A DNA stretch of 64,000 bases. It comes from Halicephalobus mephisto (Eukaryota; Nematoda; Chromadorea; Rhabditida; Panagrolaimidae). The stretch lies in contig SWDT01000567.1 of NCBI GenBank assembly GCA_009193035.1, positions 62,001-126,000 on the forward strand, read 5' to 3'. The notes below the pieces were generated by a model. It made no database searches, had not been told where the DNA came from, and saw nothing but the letters and a program-made list of their open reading frames with translations. The position numbers and the translations under genes are program-made. This document shows, piece by piece, positions 22,113 to 34,755 of this stretch; positions within the stretch are counted from its first letter, which is position 1, and each line of letters opens with the position of its first letter.

Positions 22113-22979
22113 ACAATAACATTTGAGGAAGAAAGAATACTATAATGTATTTAGTACTGTATCGAATTGTTTTCAAAGAAAGACAATAATATGATTTAAA
22201 TTAAGTGTGACTCAACAGTTAACCTATGTTTAATGTTCCCTTTGCTCGAAGTTCACAGTCTATTCTCCATCGATTGCAACTTTTTGGTTTAACGAAACCA
22301 AGTATATCCATGTATTTTCTTCATTTTATTCGAATATCTCTTCTTTCGTCTTCCGAGTACATGATTGAATTCGAAACCTTTTTGGACGTCGGGCACCCAG
22401 TAATGACCCTTGTCCAACGATTGTCTTTCTCTCGGCATGTGTTCTGCTTATGAATACTTCTTTTGTCCCAATTCTTTATTTATCACTTTGTTAAATTTTG
22501 AGGTCTTTATGATCTATTTTTCTGCATTTTTCAAAAAATATACATCATTGATATTTTTTATCTGATATATAACTTAATTAGTCAATTGCGCTGTTAAGTA
22601 GTATACAAAAAGTTATTTATTTATCGCCCAGAAATACTAAGAATCTTCAGGTGGAAGTTTTAAATTTCACGTTTTTCTGCTAGAACTTGGAAAAATATAC
22701 TTCTACTTTTATTTTTCTAAACTTTTACTGACAGAACAATCTAATAATGTGTATATTCATCATGTTAGACAATAAATTCAAATATCTGGTATTTTACAAA
22801 AGTAGTCCAATTTTGTAAGACTTTTGGAAAAATATTTGATTAGCTTTAGATTAAGACGGTTTTCAGACGATCAAACTTCCTAAATTAACGGTCATCCTTG
22901 AAGACATCTCTAATTAGAGCGTTATATAGGTTTTCTGTAGGATTGAGATCAGAAGAAGAGCCTATCAACTAAGAAGTTA
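22113..22979. other. Intergenic, no gene recognised
   Basis: AT-rich DNA between the Cys-loop channel and the Tc1/mariner relic. The 75-codon ORF at 22226-22453 has no motif or splice context. I could not find convincing terminal repeats of the relic here. Confidence 0.4.
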
Positions 22980-23761
22980 GATATTATGTTCTTCAAACCA
23001 ATCGCATGTATCATCACTAATGCAAATTAAAGAAATTTTTTGCTGAAATGTGAAGCGAGTTTTCCTTCTTTTCCGAAGAAATGAAGGTAATTTATTCCCC
23101 AATACCATTTGATAGTCCTTGCTTTTCATCTGGCTAAAAATAAAAGCAATATCCCATTTTCCAGAATAGAGAAATCCAATCCAGGCAATCACAGAACCTT
23201 TACTATGATTTCATTTAGAAAAATACTTTGATTCTTTACGTAGATCATGTCAGTATTAATTATAATTACCAAAATCATAAAGATTTCACTTTTCCTCATC
23301 ACAGAAAACAACATGAAAGTAGAAAATGAATCAATTGAAATCATGCACTCAATCTTACCATTTTCCAGTCTTGGTCCATGTTGATTCCCCCAAAATTAAA
23401 TCTTTCTTTATGTAATAAGGCATCACCCGGGGTTTCTTCTTCAATTTTACCTTTTTGATATATGGACATTGTCGGGGAACATTTTTAGCTGTTCTTGAAG
23501 TAATATCAACGTTGGGAAATTATTGAATTTCCCACAATGTCGCTTCCTAATTAGAATAAATTCTGATGATTAATTGCTTTTTTCTCTCGGAAAGGCTAGG
23601 AGATCTTCTTGTATATTTTCTAGATACTCTGATAAAAAATTGTTGAACTCAGATACAAAATGATTGAGATCTTTTTCGATCTGTTTCGACGTCTTTCCAT
23701 TGTTTACAGAAGCTTGAACAAATTCACACTCGTATTCAGAAAATTCTCTCTTACAGGGCAT
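22980..23761 (-). pseudogene. Tc1/mariner-type transposase relic
   Basis: Minus-strand pieces line up in the order of a Tc1/mariner transposase. An N-terminal segment starts MPCKREFSEYECEFVQASVN (from 23761). Next come a KLKKKPRVMPYYIKKD piece and a WTK-WKMV piece near 23370-23460, a degraded catalytic motif FCDEEK (near 23295-23310) with HDLRKESKYFSK after it, then GSVIAWIGFLYSGKWDIAFI, MKSKDYQMVLGN, and finally ISDDTCDWFEEHNI, which resembles the pre-DPE part TKxWFEENNI. Frames shift several times and stops intervene, so it cannot encode a working enzyme. The expected SDEKKFNLDGPDG and DNAPxH motifs are broken. Confidence 0.82.
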
Positions 23762-23879
23762 CACGTTGTAATAACAGAAAACAGAATAATTGGAATAAAC
23801 CAAGAAATAAACGAAAAAGACACTTTTTTCGACTCTCCTACAGTTTAAACACAAATTTCAAAAATTTGTCGCCGATTTT

Positions 23880-25154
23880 AAGAGCAAACTCCTAATTGCC
23901 GTTTATAATTCGCATTTATCAATGACATGCTATTTCATATCATAACTCATTTCGCTTATAAGGTTGAAGATACTAGAGAAAAATCAGGAGTGTATTTTTT
24001 TTCAAAGGTGTATATATTGCTATTTTTTGATATATTTTTCGTTTCTAATCGAGCTTGATCCCGTTATCCAGACTTCTCTATATTATTAACACATTTCGGT
24101 GCCAATCAGGACCAGCCACAGCACATGTTGGATTTCTGACCGCCTCATCTAAAACATAAAGGTCGGCCGGAGGGTCATAACAAGGAACCTCACAATAACA
24201 ACGAAGCTGGATTTCCTGCAATCCAAGTTTATGCCCCACATGTGTCATCTCGGCAGGCAGTGACCCGATGGTAGAAGACAGCGGCAAAGTTTGACCAGCT
24301 CTTGAGAGAAAACCGGATAACTGTAAAACAAGCAATTGAGCACATCTTCAGCGAGAAACCTGTTTGTTGCCATTTGACCTCTTGTGCTTCAAGTACTTGT
24401 TCTTGTTTGGAGCTTTCAAAGTTCAGTGATTTTGATCATCATAAAAACATTTCCGTCTGTAAGCTGTCAGAAAGTAATCTCATTAATTTTTTTCTGCAAA
24501 AAATGTGCACTTTGAAAGAGTTTTTTGCGGCAATTAACTGAACGGCGAAAGTGCAAATCCCCGAGCGATCGAGGAAATGAGTGAAATCAAGTCCGGCAGC
24601 GGGAAAGCAGCAGATGCCCGGAGGAAAAGGTCAGCCGGTACCAGAGAGTGCCATCGGGGCGTTACACCAAGCTTGTATCAAGCGAGTGACCAATAAATCT
24701 CCAGCAAAGTTGGATCTCCACCAGGTCATGTCAGATTTTCAGTTTACAACTTTATTCCAGTGAGGAACTTAAGGGAAGGATAAAAAAACCTCTAACTTGC
24801 AAATTGACCAGATGCGCGGATAAAGGATCTCTTAGGGAAGAAAAGTTTGCCGAATAAACTCGGCCATGGCTGGATCAAGACTTCGGATTTATTGTTGGCG
24901 TCTGCTGCAGAAGCCCAATCGGGAGTTGAGGGGCAACTGTTTCTCGATTACACATTTTTGAGATCCCTTATCCCTTGAGTCGTTTTTATTGCTTCAGTCG
25001 GGTTCATCCTCAGAAATTCCATTTTTACCGAGCCATTTCTGCGCGGCCAAAAAACGAGGAACTTGATTAATGTCTGGTTTGGATTTCTTCTATGCTCACA
25101 CGGATACTGTAGTTTCCTTTCTTATGTTTCTAGGTTGGCGGTTGTTTAGTTTTG
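23880..25154. other. Gene-poor region with a higher-GC island
   Basis: From 24060 to 24960 the base composition rises above the surrounding spacer and several short ORFs appear on both strands. The clearest is a minus-strand frame at 24335-24078 (85 aa, containing LPAEMTHVGHKLGLQEIQL and CYCEVPCYDPPADLYVLDE). It could be an old exon or a transposon fragment; I do not recognise it and do not call it a gene. Confidence 0.35.
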
Positions 25155-25156
25155 TA

Positions 25157-25879
25157 CACCATGGTCCGTAATTTCAGAACTATTAGTCACAATTTGTTTT
25201 AAAAGTCATAACTTTTGAAGCGGAAGCTTTAGAGATGTCATTAGCAGCTCAAATTATAGAGAATATTGTGGAGATTTCGTATTATACAGTACGTCGCAAA
25301 ATGTTAAACCATTCAATCATAACTTTCTTCAAAATTGTTACACTAAAATCTCATTCTAAAATCAACTGTAGCTCTGCAAGATCTATTATTTGAGTTCTTT
25401 CCTATCTCTCCAAATCCTCTGCTTTCAGAAATTTATTCTAAAGGCACAAAGTCAAACAAGAAAACTGTTTTCGAGCGATAGCTTTAAAAATTCGCAAAAG
25501 ATCAAAAAATGCATATGGAGTGATGCCATCAAAATCGTAGATACTCCTTAGTATGCTCTCTATGAGAAAATCACCAGTATCTCCCTAAGTGGTTTCTGAA
25601 TTGAGTTATGTATGATACAAATTTTCTATTTTTTTATTAGGGAAAAGTTTACATCTTGCGTTATAACTTCTGAAACAGAAGATTTAAAGAGATGAGAAAG
25701 GAGTCAAATGATAGCCTTTATAAAGCTACAATTGACTATAAAATGAGATTTTAGTGTAATAATTTTGAAGAAAGTTATGAATGAATAACCTAATATTCTG
25801 AGACACTGTACAACATTCTTCTATTACTATATAATGTAACTAATTACAACTAATACTTCCGAAATTACGAACCATACTG
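25157..25879. mobile_element. Non-autonomous Tc1/mariner-like element (MITE) with long inverted repeats
   Basis: The two ends are inverted copies for about 200 bp. The left starts 'caccatggtccgtaatttca' at 25157; the right, read on the minus strand from 25879, starts 'cagtatggttcgtaatttcg'. Deeper, 'cataactttcttcaaaatt' and 'cactaaaatctcatt' are shared. Both ends are flanked by TA (25155-25156 and 25880-25881), the Tc1/mariner target duplication, and the right end shows the family's CAGT terminus. There is no transposase ORF; the centre is short and unique. Confidence 0.88.
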
Positions 25880-25881
25880 TA

Positions 25882-28731
25882 TAAATAGGCAATTCTAATG
25901 TTCACGCAACCCCAAACTTTCCCACACTCGTGAACTTACTTCTGTGTGACCTTATTTGTGATCGGATCTCGAGTGGCTCTCTTGAAGTCACTCTCGACTG
26001 AGTTGTTCATGACTTTTCCGCAAAAGAATTTCAATAATATTGCGCAAACGTTCCTTGAGTAATTGTCGAAGGAATGCATGATGCAGTGTATCTTTACGTG
26101 ATTTGAACTTTTCAAGAATTTAAACTTTAGTTCAAGTAGGTTTCGACAACAACCCTACGCATGAGTCAGTCAACGTGTTCTTAAAGTAGCTTCACTGGAT
26201 GAATCAGCTACTAGTCATCGAGATGTGCCAAAAACTGATTTAAATCGTTGTTGATTTTGGGTTGATTGAATTCCTCACCAGACATTGTGGCGTTTTTTCA
26301 AGTTAGCGGCTAGCGAGTTCAAAAGTTGATCGCCTTTGACTAGGACAAAAGTAAATCAAGTCTGCTGCTTGTTTCCTCAATAGCAGTTGGACTGCATGCT
26401 CCACGGACTCACGAAGAGTTTTGTCCCCCTACGCAATCGACCGAGCTTGAGCGAAAAGCCGATTCAAGAGGTCGACGTGCGAGCTGCCGGTTGCCAGTTC
26501 TTTCCTCATCGTTCCCCCTAGTGATCCCAGATACACTGATCACATGACGTCGGACGACGTCACCCCTGGAATTTCTCAAAATATTTCTGAATACAATAAT
26601 CCCGAGAAAAAGCATCTCGAAGACGTTTCATTGTTTACGTTATCAAGTCATCCCTCCATGCCAGAGACCCATGAGAACCCCAATGCCAATCTTAGTACAT
26701 AGTTTATTTTTGCCGTCTGGTGGATTACCAGTTTGTTTATGACCGTGTTCATGAGGCGAGAATTTGCCAGAAGTCATTTGTTTTTCGGCTTTTTTGAAAG
26801 TTTTTGTAGACAAAGTAACTCGTCTTTGACAGAATATCTTAATGTTGTGATTTCATGAATATTCATAGGTACTTTTATATATAATTACTAATTTTACACA
26901 CAACAAATAGCTCTAATGTACCGATATAGAAATTGAGTATAATGTATCTGATACATCAGCATCATTTGAACGTGTCCATATATTATATAGCATGTATCGT
27001 TTTTTGTGTGCAGGGGATATAGACAGGGTTGTACACACTACATAACTTTAGTTCAGAAATTTCCTCCAATCTGTTCAGGAAGATTATATCTCTAAGGCTT
27101 GATTGCGAAATAGTATAAAATCATGAAATCATCACTCAAAAATAAAATCACAAGATACTGTAGTCTACCAAGTTCTAGAAACTCGCGTCAAGACAATTTC
27201 ATACCCATACTCAATTTTTATAATATTAATATTAACGAAACTAAGAAATTCATCTTTAATTTGCATTAGGACCATGACCACCTGTCGCTTTGAATTTTTC
27301 TTATTTTTTCAGTGAAATTCCGCTCCTTCATTTTCGGAATAAAGGGCATGTCCTATTTTTCCGAGGATCTTAATTTTCCATTTTTGTTTTATCAACTTTA
27401 TTTTTTCCAAGAATAGACAACAATCACTCATGGCGCCCAATTATTTTTGTTTTACACTCCAGCTGGAAAAATATTTAGATTCCAGCACCTTATGTTTTTA
27501 TAAGGAACCATGTTCGTGGTTACAGTATGCAAGGGACGCTTTTTCATGATAGGTCAGTCGCGAACCAGCACGAGAGTGCGTACCCCATACTGCTTCCTTA
27601 TTTTGTGGAAGAGGTTCCTCTTTCCTCAATCAGAGAAAACGTGAAATAACGTTTTAAGAAGGACGTCATCCATGATGAAAAGAGTCAAGACGCTCGAGAT
27701 TTGCGACCAATTCAACAATCTCTCGTTTTGCGCAGTAGCCATAGTGGAAAATGACATAGATGACGGAGAACCCCTCGGCTAATGAAACGAGCAAATAGGA
27801 GAACATTTGGCGCGAAAGGCATATGAAACCATAACTCCTCCCTTAGGTCCCTCTCGCGCAATTGCGGAAACGGATAGAGTAAGGCGGAGTTGACAATGCA
27901 TCAAGAAAGTGACTACCGATCTGACGGCAGACCTCGATCGAGAGCTTATTCCTTTGACCATGGCCAAGAAGGTCAACGTCAGTTGCTTCATATTTACTGT
28001 AATCCTCTCGAGAAATTCATTTGTGTCTTTCGGATCGGATACATTTGGGCTTAATTATATCCATCTTCTTGATTTCCACTTTAACTCAGGTTAATCAGTT
28101 GATCCATCAAGAGAAAATGATTTTGTGCCGGGTTGTGTCTCATGACGCAAGCTCGAGGCAAGTATAACAGTTTGCCCTCTGGCAAGCAAGCGGTCGCTAG
28201 TGATCTGATCGAGCCTGGCAGTGCTTGGTTCGAGTTCCAGGCTTTCAGACTTGGTTCGAGAGAAACAACGAACAAGAACTTAACTGCCCAAATAATAGAA
28301 ATTTTCTTTCTGGGTGGTCGCCGCCTCCGGCAATCTGTCCCTTGACCCTTAGGGAGGGGTTTTTGGATATCTAATTTACAATCAACTATCTTGCTCTTTT
28401 TCGGTAGGGTTTTCTTTGATCTTCTTTAAGGTCTTTCTTATCAAATTGTAAAAACTCCCATGAACGAAAAAATGAAAAATTTTCGACATCTGAAATCATG
28501 ATATTTTGTAATTCATGTTACATTATATTTCCCCAATTTTCTGGAGCTTTTTTCGAACATCTTTGTCGTTAACGTTTCTTAATTTTTGGGAGTCCATTGT
28601 TCTCAATGTGATCCCCTTGTGCCTTTTGACTTGTTTATGAATATTTGTTTTCGAATTTCATGTTATCGAGTTTTTTGAAATTGACCGAAAAATATTCGTT
28701 TTCAGATCTCTTGCCGTTAAAATATTTAAAA
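25882..28731. other. Gene desert, no gene recognised
   Basis: 2.8 kb of mixed composition. Short ORFs (26409-26615, 27779-27991, 28081-28345) show no family signature and overlap on both strands. Near 28170-28260 'gcaagcggtcgctagtgatc' and 'cttggttcgagttccaggc' faintly resemble pol III A and B boxes of a decayed tRNA-derived element. A TTTTCAG near 28699-28705 is the likely trans-splice acceptor of the following zinc-finger gene. Confidence 0.35.
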
Positions 28732-31517
28732 ATGGCGAGAGGTGACGATTGCTGCTACCTCTGTAATGAGTGCCCTAACAGTTTTGCCACTTTGGACGAA
28801 CTTGAATCCCATATGGCAGAGGATCACCTTGCAAAAAAGGCCGCCCAAATAGAACAAGGCCCAAGTTCGACTAAACAAGATTCTTTAGATGTCGAAGACG
28901 AATCTGACATGAAAATGGATTTGGTAAGCGACATTTGTTGATTTATTTTTTTTGTTGATTAAAATTAGGTTTAAATGTCAGATAGGTCCGTTTTGCCTAT
29001 TTTGTATGGGTGCTTTGAAAGGACGATGGAATCCGTGATTCTCACTTTGAAAAGGGAAAAGTCATACGGGACATCCCGATCCTTTTGGTGGTCTTTCATC
29101 TCCGAATGGTAGTTTGTTATTTTACGTGAGGATCGAAGCAAACAGTGGTCAATCTCGATCGGTTATTCCTTACTGTCAAAAGAGGAAAGAACCTTTACAT
29201 TTATATCTTCAACGGGGAGCGCAAGACCACGTAAAAACTTTCCGCGATGATCCTTTCAGGGAAGCAAAGTTGTTTGGCCAGAGGCGGACTTTTTTCTAGC
29301 ACGTAGTAAGTCACTCGGAGAATCGTGGTCACTTTGATCCGCTGGCTATGGGCCAAGCAACGCTATAGGGAAAGGAACACTATGGCCACTAGATCCTTGA
29401 GCCTCTAGCGACTCTAAAAATTTTAAATTTTGCCGTTCCATTCACCGGCTGTCACGATTAAGTGACCAATGAGCTAGTTACTTGATCGGCTCGGATCGCC
29501 TCCGGTCGTTCAATGATCTTTCTTATGCTATTATGACTTATCTTATATTCATGAATTTTAAATTTTTTTTTAGGAAATGAATGAAATCGAAGAACAAATC
29601 CCCGGCCATTCTCCCACCAGCTCTGATTCATCTAACATGAGCGATGGAGACGATAAGTTTTCATCTGTTGGCAACACTCCCCCACTCTTTATGGGAGCTA
29701 GAATTGCCGGACATTCTTGCAGAATTTGTGGCAGAGCCTTCAATGATCGTGGACAATTAAACGTCCATTACACCCATACTCATCGTGATAAACCACAGTA
29801 TGAGTGTGAACATTGTCAAGCTGTTTTTTGTGTCAAACGGGAATTGAGTACTCATTTACGGATTCATAGTGGTGAACAACCCCATAAGTGTGATATTTGT
29901 GGAAAAGAATTTGGTACACGACAGTTGCTGAAGAAACACAACATGTGGCATTCTGGAGAGCGATCTCACGTCTGCCCGACTTGCGGCAAGGCTTTCTTCC
30001 AGGTAAAACTTATTGCGCAAATCGGATCGGATAAAGGATTGTTTTTCAGAAAGGACATCTTACTCAGCACTTGATGATCCACAAAGGGGGCCGACCCCAT
30101 AGATGCACACAATGTGAAAAAACTTTTATCTTCAAATTTGACTTGAATCGACACATGAAGATCCACGTCGAACGTGGTCACTCTTGTGGAAAGTGTGGGA
30201 AATCATTTTTGAAGCAATCTAGTCTTGAAGAACATTCAAGCAAATGCAAGGGAACAATAGGGTAAGTGGCATTTTTTGCCGTTGAGCTCCTGTTGACCTT
30301 CTTTTGATCCATAAGTTAAATACTGACCTTTGTTTAGAAGTCCGCCAACCGCTTCTACGAGAACTAGTACGCCGTTGAGCGACATTTCAAGACAGGAATC
30401 ACCGGCTCCAACTCCGCTTTCTCGGAGATTATCGAACACTTCCATAAACATCCCGAATTCGCAACAGCAGATCCATTCACCTTTCCAGATGCTTTCGAAT
30501 ATAATCAAAAACGAAAACAGTCCTGCTGAAGCCACAGTTGCTCCTATTGCGAACTCTGTTTTCAATACCCAATTCTTGATGTCACAGTTCAATTCCACAG
30601 ATGAACAAGTTAACGCAGCTCAGAACCTGATGACTCAATATAATGAGCAAAATCAACAAAGATTACTGATGATGACAGCCGCTCAGAGACTTTTGGGTCT
30701 TGGTCAAACTCAAGTTAATCAAAACGGACTCAATTCTGGATTGTTCTGTCATTTATGCAATAAGACTTATCCTAGTGCTGCTGCTTTTACCCTTCACTAC
30801 AGTCTGATGCATCTGAAGAACAATGGACTGGTTCAACAGGAAGACGAAAATGAATTAAAACTTCAACTTTGCCAAAAAACCGAAGAACTCATGAATGTCC
30901 ATTCAGATTCCGCCACGAGCTCCAGCTGTGCCTCAAGGTATGGAATATTCATTAATAATAATCTCAGTAATGATAACCCTAATAATAATCTCAGCAATAG
31001 TAATCTTGATAATAACCCTAATAATAATCTTAATAGTAGTAATAATAACCTCAACAATGATAATGATAATCTTAATAGTAGTAATAATGGCAATCTTAAT
31101 AACAATAATTTTAGTAATATTAATAACCTTAATGATAAATCTATTATAATAACCCTAATAAGAATGATGATCTTTGAAATAGTAATAATCTCAGTAATAA
31201 CCTTGGTAATCTCCATAGTAATAGTAATAACCTTAATGATAATCCTAATGATAATAATCTATCTCCGTTACAGTCCCCAGAAAGTGTCTCCTGTAAGCCA
31301 CTCTGATTCAGATCACAAATTCTGCGATCAATGTGATCATTTGAAGCACAAAACCTCCGAACTTGAGAAGGAACTCGAAAAAGCTAATGATGAACTCAAC
31401 AAAATGCGGGAAGTGATGAAAAAGTTTAATACCTTGGCAGGTTCTCTTCTCGGGACTCAGCATCTGAATCAGGGATCTTTTGAATCGGATAAGCTCTGGG
31501 CTTTTCCATTAAAATAG
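28732..31517 (+). CDS. C2H2 zinc-finger protein, about eight fingers
   Basis: Five exons: 28732-28923, 29574-30002, 30050-30261, 30338-30937, 31274-31517; 1677 nt, 558 aa. The first finger-like unit is atypical (CYLCNECPNSFATLDELES). A cluster of six follows: CRICGRAFNDRGQLNVHYTH, CEHCQAVFCVKRELSTHLRI, CDICGKEFGTRQLLKKHNMW, CPTCGKAFFQKGHLTQHLMI, CTQCEKTFIFKFDLNRHMKI, CGKCGKSFLKQSSLEEHSSK, with HSGE-type linkers between some. A separate C-terminal finger is CHLCNKTYPSAAAFTLHYSL. Between them lies a Ser/Thr/Pro/Gln-rich segment. The C-terminus has a CDQC pair and a coiled coil (KTSELEKELEKANDELNKMR). Inferred role: sequence-specific nuclear DNA-binding regulator. A TTTTCAG lies about 26 nt upstream of the ATG. 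The 4th intron is 336 bp, a multiple of three, and open in frame. Confidence 0.88.
30938..31273 (+). repeat. AAT-rich repeat filling a 3n intron
   Basis: The region between 'gcctcaag|gtatgg' and 'gttacag|tcccc' is built of 'aataataatctcagtaatga'-like units. It is 336 bp with no in-frame stop, so retention would add 112 residues rich in Asn (NNLSNDNPNNNLSNSNLDNN and similar). Good splice sites argue that it is normally removed. Confidence 0.8.
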
Positions 31518-33170
31518 GTTTTGTCTTTATTTTTATCTTTTTAAACCACAATTTTATCCAGTGATTTTTGTGTTTTTGGTTTTATGGTCAAGGAAACGGT
31601 AGCTGTTTGCACACAAAAAGTGATTCATTCGCGTGTCCATTTCTATCGCGAAAACACGTCGAATTTCTTGAGTGACCATCGCGGGGCTTATGGTTTTGAC
31701 GTATCAGTCACGAAGATCTGTCAAAAACAAAAACCACGGAAAACTAAAGGATCAGGAAGAGTTGTATGGTATTTGATCTTTTGGAATACTTGGTTCAGGA
31801 TTTCATAAGAAGGATTTAATTTTTTTTGATTATTTGTTTCGAAATAGTCTGAAATAGCATTCGAGACTTGTAAAACTGATTCAAAAAATTGAAGAAATCT
31901 TCCGAAATCAGGAGCCTAAAATCTACGAGGTCAAAGGTATTATAACTTATTTTTTTAATCTTTTTAGACCAATTTTTGGTTTATAAAATGTCCTAAAATA
32001 GGAATTGGAACTAATAAGATAAATTTAAAAATTTTTTGTTTTCAAAAACTTTAAAGAATGAAAAATCCCAAAGACCAAATGTCTTATAACTTATGTATTA
32101 TCCTAGACCAATCTTCTTGATCCTCGCAATTTTCCAAAATCCCAATCCTGAAAAAAAACTATTTTAAGAACTTTCTAAATCTCAAGGGACGGGAAATCCC
32201 AGGGGATCGAGTGTCCTACATCCATCAGGAAGATCCTATTCAGGCCTTTAGACTTCGTGCAAGCCAATATTTATCTTTCTTGCCATAGACAATTTTCCGG
32301 TAGTTTTGTAGACAGAATAAATCAAACAGGTGTCCATTTCAATTAAGGGGATCTAAACAAGGTGAAACAAATGGACACATGAACGGAGTTTTGACACTTT
32401 TTCGTTTGCATACCAGCGGGAGATTGTTTCCGAAAAAAATCCAAAAATTGAAAACATGAAATCACTGGAAACTTAGCTTTATCCAATATTTGGTGCTTTA
32501 TTGAAGTTCGAAAACCATTGTGCCTTTTTGAATGTTCATATCTTTTGTAATTGCTCATTATTAACAGCTTTAGTCTTGGGGGTTTGCACTGAGGAAGTTT
32601 ATCCATTCCAGTAATCACTTCTACCACAAGAATCCTCGCTGAATGTCGAGTATTGTCGGCGATTGGAATGCCGATCTCTGGTCATGTTTAAAATTATCTT
32701 AATTTTTGCCTTGACGGGCATTAATTGTTACTAAAATATTTGTTTGTAAAAACAACGTTGTCAACAATACTGTTTTTTTCGATATTATTCATTTATATTT
32801 GATATTAGTCTGATAATTTATAATTGTTGAAAAATAAAAATTGGTTTTTTAATCGGCAAGACTTTGAAGACGATTTGTCAAGTTGGAGATCGACTAGAGT
32901 CAGCTGCGCAATCTTTTCGGATGCCGACATCGATGGCAAAAAGTTCAAGCACCTGATTGAATGTTGAGGAAGACAAAGGGATATTCCAAGTCTGAAAAAC
33001 AGAAGACCATTGACCGGGTAATTCGATATTTTCGACGCCTTTGTGGCCCGACTTCCGCTGCTTCTATTCAATATAAAAAAATCAATTTTAGCAATCTCGT
33101 ATTTGTAACAGAGAAAGATAAATTTATTTTTTAACTTCAAATTATGTAATCTGGATAAAGATTAACACGG
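31518..33170. other. Intergenic, diverged repeats
   Basis: No gene recognised. At 31860-32230 there are diverged copies of the 'accaaatgtcttataactta' repeat family. At 32329-32378 'tgtccatttcaatt' and 'gaaacaaatggacaca' form a hairpin. ORFs at 32343-32627 and 32805-33140 on the minus strand have no recognisable domain. Confidence 0.4.
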
Positions 33171-33171
33171 A

Positions 33172-33475
33172 GCAATAATAAGTGATAAATTCAAACCAAA
33201 GGATTACTGTAGAATACTATGAAGTGATGAATTCAAACCTAAGGATTACTGTAGAACAATAATAAATGACAAATCCAAGTTTAAAGATTACTGCGAATTG
33301 TTTGATGGTGGTAAATTTCAATCTAAGTCTTATTGTAGAATATCTTTAAACAACGTAAATTCAATATTGTGGATTACTGTAGGATATTGTAAAATAATAG
33401 GTTTGATTTTTAAAGTTACTGTAAAATGTTTCAAAATGATAAATGCAAATTTAAGGATTACTGTAAAATGTTGCT
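33172..33475 (+). repeat. Degenerate tandem repeat with GGATTACTGTA
   Basis: About six units of 45-60 bp, each like 'gataaattcaaaccaaagga' followed by 'ttactgtagaat'. Non-coding. Confidence 0.75.
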
Positions 33476-33869
33476 ATTTAATTTCCTTTCACCTAATCAA
33501 TGTCTCTTAGTTTGTTGACGATCGGGATTCTCAAACTACCTTGAGATCGGTTAAGCCGGCCATTGAGGTGAACCGTCAACCGCGTGAGTCAGAGCAGTCC
33601 GTCAAACAAGGGGGACTCGAAAAAGTCAAGATAAAGTCAAGTCAAACGGTGGCCATTTTCGTTCATACAGAATTTGTTTACCAATGAGAGACACGGGGAG
33701 AAAGCTGCAAACACGCGAATTTCCCGATCTCTTCCTTCTTTGAGAAGAGCTTTGGTACTTTCAACAAGCAAGAAAAATAAGAAACTTAATTTTCAAGGGG
33801 TCAATGAAATACCTAACAAGTGTCAAGATTTATAAAAATATCAAAATCATATTCAAATTTTATTTTCAA

Positions 33870-34150
33870 ACAACAATTAGATACTGACCAAATATTGCAA
33901 GCAAACTGCAGATATTATTTCGATTTCCAAATTTATGTAAATGGAAATACAGTATCAATCAAGCTGCCAGAATGTTGCGAGCAGATTGGAAATTTGATTA
34001 AGACTTTATTTCTGACGTTGACTTATTTGACATAATGTTGCGAGCAAATTGCTGATTTGATTTTAATTTTCTTGTTGACTTATCTTCTTAAATGCTGCAT
34101 GTAAATTGCAATTTTAATGTTGACCGTTTTGTGAACCTCGGCAAAGGTCA
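33870..34150 (+). repeat. Dispersed 'ttgcaagcaaactgcagat' repeat, plus orientation
   Basis: Units such as 'attgcaagcaaactgcagat', 'tgttgcgagcagattggaaa' and 'tgttgcgagcaaattgctga', then 'gttgaccgttttgtgaacct'. The same unit occurs in reverse orientation at 43490-44000 and 44720-45235. Confidence 0.75.
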
Positions 34151-34755
34151 GAATATCCGGCTTCAGAAATTTATAAAGAACACCGAAATTATTTGATCAA
34201 GGATAAGTAATCTATTTTCGGCATTGGTGGAGAACATGAATTAGTCCACTTATTGTTCATAGAAGGTAAACAAGATGGACAATGTCTTCTTTGTCGGCGA
34301 AGGGAGTCATGATCGATATAAGTGACTCTCGACTTTCTTCAAGGGCAGGAAATGAAGGAAGATTTAAAGTGGTTTCGATTACAAAAGCAAAACTGCCGAT
34401 GATCCAACAATTTGTTTCTAAATAATTACAATTTTAGAAACTTAAAAATCATTCTTTACAAAATTGTCTCGAGTGGAATTTCTAGAACTTTCTAGAAACT
34501 AAAATATGTTTAAAATTTCGATTTTGCATAATGATTTCATGATCAATTGTTCGACATAATATTTTTCTTAGATAGACCTAAAATCCTCTAGATCAGGATA
34601 TATAAGATATTTGACCTGTTCATCTTTAAAAGTTAGTTTTCATATATGAAACTCTTAATAAACATCTCAATTGTCATTACAGTACTTCCTTATTGCTGTT
34701 TTTAGTCGGTTTATACTAACAGTTGACTGGTTAGGCTCAGATGTAGTCCTAATCA

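Noticed and set aside
30863..31216. Leu-rich minus-strand ORF
   Set aside because: Antisense of the AAT-rich intron repeat in the zinc-finger gene.
31584..31808. 74-codon ORF after the zinc-finger gene
   Set aside because: No domain and no clear splice signals; likely chance in 3' flank.
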